A stretch of DNA of 64,000 nt from Candidatus Sphingomonas colombiensis (GTDB taxonomy: Bacteria > Pseudomonadota > Alphaproteobacteria > Sphingomonadales > Sphingomonadaceae). Location: contig CP119315.1 of the NCBI GenBank assembly GCA_029202845.1, forward strand, positions 441,501 to 505,500, given 5' to 3'. A program made the position numbers and the translations under genes. Positions 52,201-60,759 of this stretch are shown piece by piece (position 1 is the stretch's first letter; the number at the start of each line of letters is the position of its first letter). The notes beneath the pieces are model-generated. The model searched no databases, was not told the DNA's origin, and saw only the letters and a list, made by a program, of their open reading frames with translations.

Positions 52201-52473
52201 GCGATGGTGTCGATCAAAGGACGCGTGCAGAAGGAAGGGATCGTGATCCATGTCGTCGCGGATCTGATCACTGATCTCACGCATTTGTTGCGACAGGTGG
52301 GCGATATCGACCTGCCGAAGCTCACCCCGCGAGGCGCAGCGGCGCCCGGCGGCCCCGATCGCGGCGAGAAGGAATCAGGCGACAGCGAATGGCGCCCCCG
52401 CCCGCGATCCGATTACCATTTCCGCGAGCGGCGGGAGGGCGTGATCCCGATCCGCAGCCACGATTTCCATTAA
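49216..52473 (+). CDS. dnaE2: Error-prone DNA polymerase
   Basis: 1085 residues from a GTG at 49216 (VTYSELQVTTHFSFLRGASS), the family's usual start; the frame stays open upstream to 49129. A PHP domain is at the N-terminus, then the C-family polymerase core with CQGRGSAANSVICFALGIT and PPDIDVDFEHERREE (catalytic aspartates), HPGGFVLT, VDILGLGMLGC and GPIQGGMVHPYLKRR, and an OB fold near 1000. It is the translesion polymerase of the SOS mutasome. A 253-base gap separates it from imuB, with no gene or promoter I can define. Confidence 0.95.
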   Translation: MTYSELQVTTHFSFLRGASSCEELFATAALLGMPALGIVDRNSVAGTVRALRASEQIGNVVRAIPGCRLDLVSGDAVLVWPEDRAAWSRLTSLLSIGNARADTQRGEKGKCFLHWEDLAARAEGLVAALVPDRVPDARALRWMADIFGTNGRGHVCLTHHRRPGDPLRLHETALAAEAYGLTPLATGDALYHHPSRRMMQDVVTAIREKTTIDELGFRRERHGDRHLQPPEEMTRRFRDHPRALAAVEAVVERCTFSLRDLTYQYPDEIVIPGKSSQEALATLAWNGLRHRFGPNPSEAHRKLLEHELRLVAKMGYAPYFLTVNSIVQYARSQDIVCQGRGSAANSVICFALGITSIDPVKHQLLFERFVSEERHEPPDIDVDFEHERREEVIQWIYENYGHDHAALTAVVTRFRSRGAIREVGKALGLPEDMTAALSSQIWGWSNDGVPEQHVTALNLNPNEPRLALALELARELIGTPRHLSQHPGGFVLTRAPLRELVPIEPAAMANRFVIEWEKEDIEFLGFMKVDILGLGMLGCMRRAFDLLGQHKDIHLNLASPLMQEDDPATFEMIGRADTLGVFQIESRAQMSMLPRMKPVDFYDIAIQVAIVRPGPIQGGMVHPYLKRRTGVEAVTYPNDALEAVLKKTLGVPLFQEQAMQVAIVGAGFTAGEADRLRRAMATFKSTGGVGKFREPLIEGMLANGITLEFAERLVKQIEGFGSYGFPESHAASFAKIAYASSWMKCHHPDVFCAALLNAQPMGFYAPAQIVRDARAHGVEVRPVCVVESEWDTAIVGSGRPRLPLRLGLRIVAGLSSDHAGKIVAARAERPFRSIEDVWRRSGVPLAALERLAKADAFAGMGLDRRQALWAIRGLGEKPLPLLAALETRETPVHLKALTAGREVVEDYRATEMSLRPHPITFLRGELKRRGIAQCADLSHIRDGRMVEVAGLILVRQRPGSAKGVLFLTIEDESGIANGILWPDRFEAQRRVVMSSAMVSIKGRVQKEGIVIHVVADLITDLTHLLRQVGDIDLPKLTPRGAAAPGGPDRGEKESGDSEWRPRPRSDYHFRERREGVIPIRSHDFH

Positions 52474-52877
52474 GCGGGATCAGCGTTCACGGGACCGCGC
52501 GGACGCGTTCCAGCGTATGGGGTGGACAAGCGTAAGCGTCATTCCACGAACAAACTTGCCGCGAGACCGGGAATCAGCGCGACGGTGTGACATACGCATA
52601 GGCAGTTCAGCGATGGGCACGCTTTCGCCGACCCAACCTCGCACTGACAGGGACAAGGCTGGGCACGAAGCGCCAGCGCCAGTGCGGGCGGCTCCGTCGT
52701 CCCGCCGCGAAACCGGGCCGACGAAGGGGGCTTGGCGCCTCCCGATACAGCGATCCGTCGGAGCTTCCGTTACCAGTCGCACGTACCATCCACCGCACCG
52801 CCTGCCGCGATGCGTGGTTCAATTCCCGCCGCGAAACCGGCAATCGCCCCGGCGATCACGCCGGGGCTGCCATGCGC
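52474..52877. other. Intergenic stretch without a convincing gene
   Basis: About 400 bases between dnaE2 and a His/Lys-rich small gene. Open frames here lack ribosome sites and family resemblance. The 16-base sequence CCCGCCGCGAAACCGG occurs twice (52701-52716 and 52825-52840), and a related CCGCGAGACCGGG lies at 52559-52571. Confidence 0.5.
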
Positions 52878-53129
52878 TTAATGCTTCGCTTTGTGGGCGC
52901 GGTGGTGAGCGCGATGATGTTTAACGTGATGCGAACGCTTCATATGATGCTTTTTCGCGACATGATGGCGCTTCGCCATATGATGCCGCGCATGGCTGGC
53001 CGAACGAGCACCCTGCGTGCAATTGTCATGCACCGTGGCCGAACAGGGTGGATAATCCGCAGCCGACGCGGAGCCTGCCGCAGTCAACATCCCCAACGCG
53101 AGTGCTCCGAGAAGGACGATCTTTTTCAT
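52878..53129 (-). CDS. Secreted His/Lys-rich small protein
   Basis: 83 residues, ATG behind GGAGGTGA. Residues 1-23 are a signal peptide (MKKIVLLGALALGML...SASA). A short segment with two cysteines (PPCSATVHDNC) leads into ~45 residues made almost wholly of His, Lys, Arg and Ala (HHMAKRHHVAKKHHMKRSHH). The mature protein is very basic and could bind metal, acidic polymer or nucleic acid. No known family is recognised. The strong ribosome site and signal peptide support a real gene. Confidence 0.75.
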   Translation of the reverse strand: MKKIVLLGALALGMLTAAGSASAADYPPCSATVHDNCTQGARSASHARHHMAKRHHVAKKHHMKRSHHVKHHRAHHRAHKAKH

Positions 53130-53269
53130 GATCTCTCACCTCCGTCTTGTTTTCTCTCGTCCGCGCCCGCCTGTCATTTGACGGCCACGTCGTGCAACAT
53201 TGCCCTCACATTACGTAAAATCCCAGTTAAATCGTGGTCATCCTCAGATCGCCCGCACCATCACCCCGA

Positions 53270-54274
53270 TCAACTCTCGACCGTCTGCTCGATCACTCCA
53301 AAGATCGGATGATGACGATCGTCCTCCGCCCAGATGCGAACCTTGTCGCCGCGCTTCAGGAACGGGGTCTCGGGCTTGCCCGACAGGATCGTCTCGACCG
53401 TCCGCACCTCGGCAATACAGCAATAGCCCACCCCGCCCTGCGCGATCGGCTTGCCGGGGCCGCCGTCCGCATCGCGGTTGGATACCGTGCCGGAGCCGAC
53501 GATCGTCCCGGCCCCTAGCGCGCGCGTCTTCGCCGCATGGGCGATCAGCGTGCCGAAATCGAACGTCATGTCGACCGCAGCCTCGACCCGGCCGAACGGC
53601 GCATCGTTGACATCCACCATCAGCTTGCGGTGCAATTTGCCATCCTGCCACCAGTCGCCAAGGCTGTCTGGCGTGACGAATACCGGCGAAAAGGCCGATG
53701 CGGGCTTCGACTGGAAGAAGCCGAAGCCCTTGGCAAGCTCGCCCGGAATCAGGTTGCGCAGCGACACGTCATTGGTGAGACCGATCAGCCGAACGGCGGC
53801 CAGCGCTTCCTCCCGCGTCGCGCCCAGCGGGACGTCACCGGTGACGACCACCACCTCGGCCTCGAGATCGCATCCCCAGCTTTCATCGGCCAGCGGGATC
53901 GCATCGCGCGCGCCAAGAAATCCGTCAGATCCGCCCTGATACATCAACGGATCGTGCCAGAAGCTATCCGGCATCTCCGCGTTGCGCGCCTGCCGCACCA
54001 ACGCGACATGGTTCACATAGGCCGATCCGTCCGCCCATTGATATGCGCGCGGCAGCGGGGCGGACGCATCATGCTCGTGGAAACGCTCGCGCGGGATCGT
54101 CTGATGTTCCAGATCGGTCGCCAGCAGCTCGAGCAACGGCGCGACCTGATCCCAATCATCCAGCGCCGCCTGCATTGTCGGACAAAGATGAGTGGCGTCC
54201 GCACACCATGCGAGATCGTTGGAAACGACGACGAGCTTTCCATCGCGGCCATGCTTCAGGCTTGCTAGTTTCAT
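53270..54274 (-). CDS. Fumarylacetoacetate hydrolase family protein
   Basis: 334 residues. The catalytic FAH domain covers ~75-330: the metal ligands lie around CDLEAEVVVVTGDV (E-x-E pattern), TNDVSLRN, and GFFQSKPASAFSPVFVTPDSL; GAGTIVGSGTVSN supplies the late glycine-rich loop. It is close to the fumarylacetoacetases that finish tyrosine breakdown. hppD and hmgA are 17 kb away, so the pathway is split if this is the cognate enzyme. It diverges from an acyl-CoA dehydrogenase. Confidence 0.88.
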   Translation of the reverse strand: MKLASLKHGRDGKLVVVSNDLAWCADATHLCPTMQAALDDWDQVAPLLELLATDLEHQTIPRERFHEHDASAPLPRAYQWADGSAYVNHVALVRQARNAEMPDSFWHDPLMYQGGSDGFLGARDAIPLADESWGCDLEAEVVVVTGDVPLGATREEALAAVRLIGLTNDVSLRNLIPGELAKGFGFFQSKPASAFSPVFVTPDSLGDWWQDGKLHRKLMVDVNDAPFGRVEAAVDMTFDFGTLIAHAAKTRALGAGTIVGSGTVSNRDADGGPGKPIAQGGVGYCCIAEVRTVETILSGKPETPFLKRGDKVRIWAEDDRHHPIFGVIEQTVES

Positions 54275-54449
54275 TTGTTACGATCTCCTTCGCCGGCTCT
54301 TTGACGCGATCGGCCGACTGAGTCGAGAGCGTGGGCCGACACGCGCCGCCGCGCAAGCCGCAGCAGCGCGCCATAACAAAAGTTACTTGACCCTCTGCGC
54401 GTGCGCCGCGAGAAGGCGCGCAACAGTTTTTGACAGAGGATTGCCCAGC

Positions 54450-55604
54450 ATGTCGCTCGACACCGTCGCCGGCCGTTTCGCCTATAACGAGGATCATGAG
54501 GCGTTCCGCCAGACGGTCCGGAGCTTTCTTGCCAAAGAAGGTGTACCCAATTCGGATCAGTGGGAGCAGGACCGGCTGGTGCCGAAATCCTTCTGGCAGC
54601 AGGCCGGCGAGATCGGGATGCTCTGCCCCACCGTACCGGAAGCCTATGGCGGCCTCGGCCTCGATTTCGGCTATAACGCGATCGTCGACGAGGAAATGGC
54701 CTATTCGGGTGTGCCCGCCGGCTTCTCGCTCCAGTCCGACATCGTCGCGGGTTACATGGAAACCTACGGCTCGGAAGAGCAGAAGAAGGAATGGCTGCCC
54801 AAGATGGTATCGGGCGACGTGATCACCGCGATCGCGATGACCGAGCCGGGCACCGGCAGCGACCTTCAGGCGATCCGCACCACCGCGCGCAAGGATGGCA
54901 ACCATTATGTCATCAACGGATCGAAGACCTATATCACCAACGGCCAGAACACCGATCTGACGCTGGTCGTCGCCAAGACCGACCCCAATGCGCAGCCCGC
55001 TTGGAAGGGCATGTCGATCATCCTGGTCGAGAGCGATCGCGAAGGTTTCTCGAAGGGCCGCAAGCTCGACAAGATCGGCCAGGACGCGGCCGACACGTCC
55101 GAACTGTTCTTCGAAGATGTGCGCGTGCCGATCACCAACTGCCTTGGCGAAGAAGGCATGGGCTTCATCTATCTGATGAGCCAGTTGCCGCAGGAACGGC
55201 TGTCGATCGCGGTTTCCTGCCAGGCCTCGGCGCAAAAGGCGTTCGACGATACGGTTGCCTTCACCAAGGACCGCAAGGCGTTCAAGGGCACCGTGTTCGA
55301 TTTCCAGAACACCAAATTCGTGCTGGCGGACATCAAGTCCAAGCTCCAGATCGGCTGGGCCCACCTCGATTGGGCGATCGCACGCCACCTGAAGGGCGAA
55401 CTGACCAATGAGGAAGGCGCTGCCGCCAAGCTGTGGCACACCGACCTGCAGTGGGAAGTGATGGACAAATGCCTCCAGCTTCATGGGGGGGCCGGCTATA
55501 TGAACGAGTATCCGATCGCCCGCATGTGGCGCGGCGCACGCGTCAGCCGCATCTATGGCGGCACGAACGAGATCATGAAGGAAGTGATCGCCCGGAAACT
55601 CTGA
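54450..55604 (+). CDS. Acyl-CoA dehydrogenase
   Basis: 384 residues from the ATG at 54450 (AGAGGA upstream). Family signatures are AMTEPGTGSDLQAI near 129, YITNGQNTDL, and near the C-terminus QLHGGAGYMNEYPIARMWRGARVSRIYGGTNEIM. The residue before GGTNE is Tyr rather than the YEG of short/medium-chain enzymes, as in long-chain types where the base is placed elsewhere. It oxidises acyl-CoA to enoyl-CoA with FAD and passes electrons to ETF. Confidence 0.93.
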   Translation: MSLDTVAGRFAYNEDHEAFRQTVRSFLAKEGVPNSDQWEQDRLVPKSFWQQAGEIGMLCPTVPEAYGGLGLDFGYNAIVDEEMAYSGVPAGFSLQSDIVAGYMETYGSEEQKKEWLPKMVSGDVITAIAMTEPGTGSDLQAIRTTARKDGNHYVINGSKTYITNGQNTDLTLVVAKTDPNAQPAWKGMSIILVESDREGFSKGRKLDKIGQDAADTSELFFEDVRVPITNCLGEEGMGFIYLMSQLPQERLSIAVSCQASAQKAFDDTVAFTKDRKAFKGTVFDFQNTKFVLADIKSKLQIGWAHLDWAIARHLKGELTNEEGAAAKLWHTDLQWEVMDKCLQLHGGAGYMNEYPIARMWRGARVSRIYGGTNEIMKEVIARKL

Positions 55605-55798
55605 CACGGCCACGGCCGCGACCAGTTTCCGAGCGGCCGGCGGATCGGGCGCCCCTGATGGCGCCCGATCCAGCCGACGGCGGCGCCCTCCGCCGTCGTG
55701 CCACCAAAAAGGCCAGCGCCGGAGGCCAGCGCCTTCGCGCAAAAAGCCGCACAACACCCCCCTTGGCAAACGCCGCCCGTTAACGGCATCCTGCCGTC

Positions 55799-56248
55799 AT
55801 GCCGGCCGCCATCACCTTCACCGTCGCCCTGCGCACCGATGGCGATATGTCCGCCATCCCGATCGAGTTCGATCAGCGCGCCGTGTTCGGCAAGGCTCGG
55901 CCGCCCGTGGTGGTAACGATCAACGGCTATAGCTATCGCAGCACGATCGCGATCATGAGCGGCGAGACATTCGTGCCGCTGCGCCGATCGCACCAGCAGG
56001 CGGCGAAAGTAATGCCGGGCGAACCCTATGAAGTGACGCTCACTCTCGACACCGCACCACGCACCGTCGATTTGCCGGCGGACCTCGCCACAATGCTCGA
56101 CGCGGCTGGTGCGCGCGCCGGATGGGACCGAATGAGCTTCACCGCGCAGCGCGAGCATGCCGAGGCGATCGAGGGCGCCAAGCGACCGGAAACACGCGAA
56201 AAACGCCTCGCCGCTGCGCTCGCCGCAGCGGCCTCGCGCCGGCCGTGA
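55799..56248 (+). CDS. DUF1905 / YdeI-OmdA-type protein
   Basis: 149 residues. The first ~95 form the DUF1905 barrel (FDQRAVFGKARPPVVVTINGYSYRSTI, PLRRSHQQAAKVMPG). The C-terminal ~50 (AGWDRMSFTAQREHAEAIEGAKRPETREKR) are the YdeI/OmpD-associated helical region. The family is linked to bacteriocin tolerance by annotation only. Start 55799 is upstream of the barrel with no clear ribosome site. Confidence 0.82.
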   Translation: MPAAITFTVALRTDGDMSAIPIEFDQRAVFGKARPPVVVTINGYSYRSTIAIMSGETFVPLRRSHQQAAKVMPGEPYEVTLTLDTAPRTVDLPADLATMLDAAGARAGWDRMSFTAQREHAEAIEGAKRPETREKRLAAALAAAASRRP

Positions 56249-56396
56249 CTTGACATTTCACCGCCGCGCCCGCATCTGCGCCGCCGATTGAGGCGTTTAA
56301 AAACGCAGCGTGATCGGGCCCGTGCGGCCCCGGCTCCGCCTCGATCTTCGTTCGGGCTTCCCTAGTCACGCGGGGTGTCAATATTCCCCGCCTGCT

Positions 56397-56417
56397 CGCG
56401 CGCCATCGTGGCGCGCG
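56397..56417 (+). promoter_or_regulatory. Hairpin in the leader of the DEAD-box helicase gene
   Basis: CGCGCGCCA (56397-56405) pairs perfectly with TGGCGCGCG (56409-56417) around TCG, 30 bases before the helicase ATG. A stable leader stem next to an RNA helicase start would suit feedback on its own translation. This is inference only. Confidence 0.4.
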
Positions 56418-56447
56418 GCCCGGCACCATTTGCAGGTATTTCATTTC

Positions 56448-57831
56448 ATGAGCTTTTCCGAACTCGGCCTGACCGACGCGCTCGTCCGCGCGCTCGATGC
56501 CAAAGGCTATGAGACCCCCACCCCGATTCAGCGCGACGCGATCCCGATCGTGCTCACCGGCCGCGACCTTCTGGGCATCGCGCAGACCGGCACCGGCAAG
56601 ACCGCGGCCTTCGTGCTGCCGTCGATCCAGCGCCTCGCGGAATCCCCCAAGAAGCTGCTGCCGACGCATTGCCGGATGCTCGTGCTCGCGCCGACGCGCG
56701 AACTCGCCAGCCAGATCGCGGACAACGCGCGCGGCTATGCCCGCAATTCGCAACTGTCGGTCGCCACGGTTTTCGGCGGCACCAGCATCAGCAAGAACCG
56801 GCATGACCTGATGCGCGGCGTCGACATCCTTGTCGCCACGCCGGGCCGGTTGCTCGATCTGGTCGAACAGCGTTTCTGCAACCTGTCGATGCTCGAAATC
56901 CTCGTCCTCGACGAGGCGGATCAGATGCTCGATCTGGGCTTCATCCATGCGCTGCGCAAGATCGTCCGCATGGTGCCGCGCCGCCGCCAGACCCTGTTCT
57001 TCTCCGCGACCATGCCGACGTCGATCCGCGAGCTGGCGAGCCAGTTCCTGGACGACCCCGCGACCGTTTCGGTCGTGCCGGCATCGACCACCGCCGAGCG
57101 CGTCGACCAATATGTCACCCTGGTCAATCAGGCCGAGAAGCAGGCGCTGCTCACCATCATGCTGTCCGAGGAGGCGATCGACCGCGCGCTGGTCTTCACC
57201 CGCACGAAGCATGGCGCGGATCGCGTTGTCCGGCTGCTCGCCGGCAATGGCATCCAGTCGCACGCGATCCACGGCAACAAGAGCCAGGCGCAGCGCGAGC
57301 GCGCGCTCGCGGCGTTCAAATCCGGGGACGTAAAGATCCTTATCGCGACCGATATCGCCGCGCGCGGCATCGACGTGTCGGGCGTCAGCCATGTGTTCAA
57401 CTTCGAACTCCCCAACGTGCCGGAACAATATGTCCACCGCATCGGCCGCACCGCGCGCGCCGGGGCGAGCGGCGTCGCCATCTCGTTCTGCGCCGAGGAT
57501 GAACGCCCCTATCTGCGCGATATCGAGAAGCTGACGCGGCAGCGGGTGCCGGTGCGCGCGCTTCCCGCCGATTTCATGAAGCGCGCCGATGCGCTGAAAG
57601 CGGCACGTGTCCGCGTCGCCGGCCCCGATCCCGCCCCGCGCGAGGATCGCCCGCGCGGCCCGCGTGGCCCGGCCCGGCCCAAGGCGAGCCATAGCCCGAC
57701 GGCGACCCGCGACTATTCCAATGCCAGTCGCCGGCGTGGCGGCGGGTGGCGGCGGCAACGGCGGCGGTGGCGGCGGTGGCGGTCGCAATCGCGGGCGTGG
57801 ACGCGGCCCCGGCGCACCCGCCGGCGCCTGA
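56448..57831 (+). CDS. DEAD-box RNA helicase, frame broken in the Gly/Arg tail near 57744
   Basis: RhlE-like helicase. The motifs appear in order: Q motif (TPTPIQRDAIP), I AQTGTGKT, Ia APTRELA, Ib TPGRL, II DEAD, III SAT, and VI HRIGRTARAG. After ~430 residues the read frame turns Trp/Arg-rich and runs to 57899 over the next gene. Dropping one G from GGG (57744-57746) instead yields a Gly-rich, RGRGRGPGAPAGA tail ending at 57831, typical of the family, for 460 residues. It unwinds structured RNA, often in cold or ribosome assembly. Confidence 0.93.
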
Positions 57832-57836
57832 GCGCG

Positions 57837-58799
57837 TCAGCGCACTGTCGTAACGAACCCGGCGATGGCCTCGGCCACGCCGGGCGCGAGCGGCAGTGAC
57901 GCGTCGCCATAAGTGGCGAGATTGGCGGCGCGATCGTCGCTCGCCACCATCTTCAGCACATGGTTCACGCCGGGGACGACCGCGAGCGTCGCGCGCGGCT
58001 GCGCCTTGTGCAGCGCCTCGGCATCGGCCAGCGACACCTGAAGATCGCGATCCCCCTGAACGATCAGTACCGGCCCGTGGTAGCCCGCAATCAGCCGCGC
58101 GGGATCGGCCGCGAACAGGCTCTTGAGGAACCCCTGCACGCGCGGCGCAAACACCTGCTGGAGCGCGGGGTGCATCCTGCTCACATCCACGTCGCGCCCA
58201 GCCGCAAGCGCATCGAGCGCCGCATCGGCATCGCTGAGAACCGGCGCGTTGGCGGGATTGGCGTGAAACTGCTCGCGCATCACCACATCAAGTCGACGGC
58301 CCGGCGCGGAAATCAGCACCAGCCCGCACATCCCGGCCGGATGCTGCGCGGCCGCGAGCGCGACCAGCCCGCCCTCGCTATGCCCGGCGACCCACACGCA
58401 GCGCGCGCCGGTCTTCGCGCGGATCGCCGCGATCCACGCGTGGACGTCGGCCGCATAGTCATTGACCGTTACAGCATTGGCGTCGGCCATGGCGGCCTTG
58501 CTGCCGAACATCCCCCGCTTGTCGATCCGAACGCTGGCGATGCCGCGTTCGGCCAACGCCTCGGCGAGCAGGCGATATGGCTGGGCGGTGAGGCCGAGCG
58601 GGCTGTTCCCGTCGCGGTCCGTCGGGCCGGAACCGGGGATGATCAACACCACCGGCGCGCCGGGCCTCGCCCGCACCCATGTGCCAGCGAGATCGCCCTG
58701 CGGCCCCGGCGCGGTGATCGGCTCCGCGCGCGAAGCAGGCGCGGCGATCGGCAACGCTCCCATTCCGGCCGTCGCCGCCGCCAGCGCGATCAGGTTCAT
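57837..58799 (-). CDS. Secreted alpha/beta hydrolase
   Basis: 320 residues from the ATG at 58799, overlapping the nitroreductase stop (ATGA). A weak signal peptide covers ~1-22. The fold is marked by VVLIIPGSGPTDRDGNSP (a known start for this subgroup), IDKRGMFGS, the nucleophile elbow GHSEGG, IVQGDRDLQV and PGVNHVLK with the histidine. Longer frames upstream cover the neighbouring gene and are ignored. It is convergent with the helicase. Substrate unknown. Confidence 0.87.
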   Translation of the reverse strand: MNLIALAAATAGMGALPIAAPASRAEPITAPGPQGDLAGTWVRARPGAPVVLIIPGSGPTDRDGNSPLGLTAQPYRLLAEALAERGIASVRIDKRGMFGSKAAMADANAVTVNDYAADVHAWIAAIRAKTGARCVWVAGHSEGGLVALAAAQHPAGMCGLVLISAPGRRLDVVMREQFHANPANAPVLSDADAALDALAAGRDVDVSRMHPALQQVFAPRVQGFLKSLFAADPARLIAGYHGPVLIVQGDRDLQVSLADAEALHKAQPRATLAVVPGVNHVLKMVASDDRAANLATYGDASLPLAPGVAEAIAGFVTTVR

Positions 58800-59461
58800 C
58801 CCAGCTCCGTCAGCCACTCCTCCTCCGGCGCGCGCGGGCTGCGCGTGCGGTTGGCGGCCTCTTCGGGATCTTCGTAACCGATCGCCACGCCGCAGAACAA
58901 CATGCGTTCCGACGGGGTGCCGAGGAAACCCTCCACCGTCTGCGGATAGACCGCCCAGCATTCCTGCGGGCACGTCGCCAGCCCCGCCTCCACCGCGAGC
59001 AGCATCAGATTCTGGAGGTACATCCCCAGATCCGCCCATTGCGGCGCCCCCATCCGGCGATCGACCGTAACGAAATAGGCCGCTGGCGCGCCGAAAAACT
59101 GAAAATTGCGCGCGAACCACATCGCCCGTGCGCGACGATCCTCGCGCGGAATGCCCAGATGCCCGTAAAGCATCTCACCGATCGCGAACGTGCGCTCTTT
59201 CGCGAGCGGCGGCATTTCGCGGGGATAGATGTCGTAGCCGGGCGTTTCGCTTTCGCGCCGCTCGATCTTGCCGTGCATGATTTCCTTCAGCCGGGCCATC
59301 GATTCGCCGTGGACGATATCGACATGCCATGGCTGGAGATTGCCGCCCGTCGCCGCCCGCGCCGACGTGAGCGCCAGTTCGCGCAACAGCGCCGGATCAA
59401 CCGCCCGATCCAGGAAACCGCGCACCGATCGGCGCTCGCGTATTGCCGTGCTTACGTCCAT
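58796..59461 (-). CDS. Nitroreductase family flavoprotein
   Basis: 221 residues from the ATG at 59461 (GGAG six bases before). FMN-binding elements are RERRSVRGFLDR at the start, SARAATGGNLQPWHV near 38 and the LMLLAVEAGLATCPQE and LFCGVAIGYEDPE segments late. Such enzymes reduce nitroaromatics or quinones with NAD(P)H. The stop overlaps the following hydrolase start, so they are cotranslated. It diverges from the thiolase gene. Confidence 0.9.
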   Translation of the reverse strand: MDVSTAIRERRSVRGFLDRAVDPALLRELALTSARAATGGNLQPWHVDIVHGESMARLKEIMHGKIERRESETPGYDIYPREMPPLAKERTFAIGEMLYGHLGIPREDRRARAMWFARNFQFFGAPAAYFVTVDRRMGAPQWADLGMYLQNLMLLAVEAGLATCPQECWAVYPQTVEGFLGTPSERMLFCGVAIGYEDPEEAANRTRSPRAPEEEWLTELG

Positions 59462-59542
59462 TCTGCTCTCCACCCCTTGCCGTTCGCGTTAATCCGCGCC
59501 AAATGCGGTGCCGGGATAACATCTGTTATGGAGAGTCGGAAG

Positions 59543-60727
59543 ATGCCTGAGGCGTATATCGTCGAAGCGGTTCGGACGGCCGGGGGACGGCGTGGCGGCA
59601 AGCTCGCCGGCTGGCATCCGGTCGATCTCGCGGCGCAAGTGCTGGATGCGGTGGTCGAGCGGTCGGGCATTCCCGGCGACGCGATCGAAGACGTCATCAT
59701 GGGCTGCGTCAGCCAGGGCGGCGAACAGGCCGGTCAGGTCGGCCGCAATGCCGTGCTCGCATCGAAATTGCCGCAGAACGTGCCGGCGGTGACGATCGAT
59801 CGCCAGTGCGGTTCCTCGCAACAAGCGATGCAGTTCGCGGCGCAGGCGGTGATGTCCGGCACGCAGGACGTCGTGATCGCTTCCGGCGTGGAAAGCATGA
59901 CCCGCGTGCCGATGGGCTCCACCTTCAAGCTGTTCTATGACGCCGGGCTCGGCAAGAACAAGTCGCCCGGGCTGGAAGAGAAATACCCCGGCATCGCCTT
60001 CAACCAGTTCGCTGGTGCGGAGATGATCGCGAAGAAATACGGATTCACGCGTGAGGCGCTGGACGAGTTTTCGCTCGGCAGCCATCGCAAAGCGGTCGCC
60101 GCGACCCAGGCTGGCAAGTTCAAGGACGAGATCGTCGCGCTTGAGGTCGAAACGCCCGACGGCAAAGAGCAGCACGCCTCCGACGAGGGCATTCGTTACG
60201 ACGCCTCCGCCGAAGGCATGGCGAGCGTGAAGAAGTTGTCCGAAACCGGCGTGCTCACCGCCGCTTCGTCCAGCCAGATTTGCGACGGCGCGAGCGCAGT
60301 GCTGATCGTCAGCGCCGAGGCACTGAAGAAATACAACCTCAAGCCGCTGGCGAAGATCGTCAACCTCACCGTCACCGCCGGCGATCCGGTGGTGATGCTG
60401 GAGGAACCGCTGTTCGCCACCGACAAGGCACTGAAAAAGGCCGGTCTGTCGATCGACGACATCGACCTGTTCGAGGTGAATGAGGCATTCGCATCCGTGC
60501 CGATGGCATGGCTTCAGCATACCGGCGCGAAGCCGGATCGGCTGAACGTCAATGGCGGCGCGATCGCGCTCGGCCACCCGCTCGGCGCTTCCGGCACCAA
60601 GCTGATGGCGACGCTGGTGCACGAATTGCGCCGTCGTGGCGGCCGCTATGGCCTGCAAACGATGTGCGAGGGCGGCGGCGTGGCCAACGTCACGATCATC
60701 GAAAATTGCGACTGGAAGGCGGCCTGA
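59543..60727 (+). CDS. Thiolase (acetyl-CoA acyltransferase), FadA-like
   Basis: 394 residues from the ATG at 59543; GGAG at 59530-59533 suits it better than the ATG at 59528. Catalytic groups lie in TIDRQCGSSQQ (Cys ~90), GHPLGASGTKL (His ~350) and MCEGGGVANV (Cys ~380). It is a paralogue of the thiolase at 30466 but clearly divergent. It is followed 33 bases later by an HSD17B10-like dehydrogenase, so a beta-oxidation module is likely. Confidence 0.93.
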   Translation: MPEAYIVEAVRTAGGRRGGKLAGWHPVDLAAQVLDAVVERSGIPGDAIEDVIMGCVSQGGEQAGQVGRNAVLASKLPQNVPAVTIDRQCGSSQQAMQFAAQAVMSGTQDVVIASGVESMTRVPMGSTFKLFYDAGLGKNKSPGLEEKYPGIAFNQFAGAEMIAKKYGFTREALDEFSLGSHRKAVAATQAGKFKDEIVALEVETPDGKEQHASDEGIRYDASAEGMASVKKLSETGVLTAASSSQICDGASAVLIVSAEALKKYNLKPLAKIVNLTVTAGDPVVMLEEPLFATDKALKKAGLSIDDIDLFEVNEAFASVPMAWLQHTGAKPDRLNVNGGAIALGHPLGASGTKLMATLVHELRRRGGRYGLQTMCEGGGVANVTIIENCDWKAA

Positions 60728-60759
60728 GCCGCGATTTCGCGAAAAGAGAAAGGTTCAAG

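Noticed and set aside
52701..52840. Two copies of a 16-base GC-rich sequence as a possible CRISPR or iteron
   Set aside because: Only two exact copies 124 bases apart, no regular spacing and no associated genes.
52517..52924. Arg/Pro-rich plus-strand frame between dnaE2 and the His-rich gene
   Set aside because: No ribosome site, no motif, and it overlaps a better-supported gene on the other strand.
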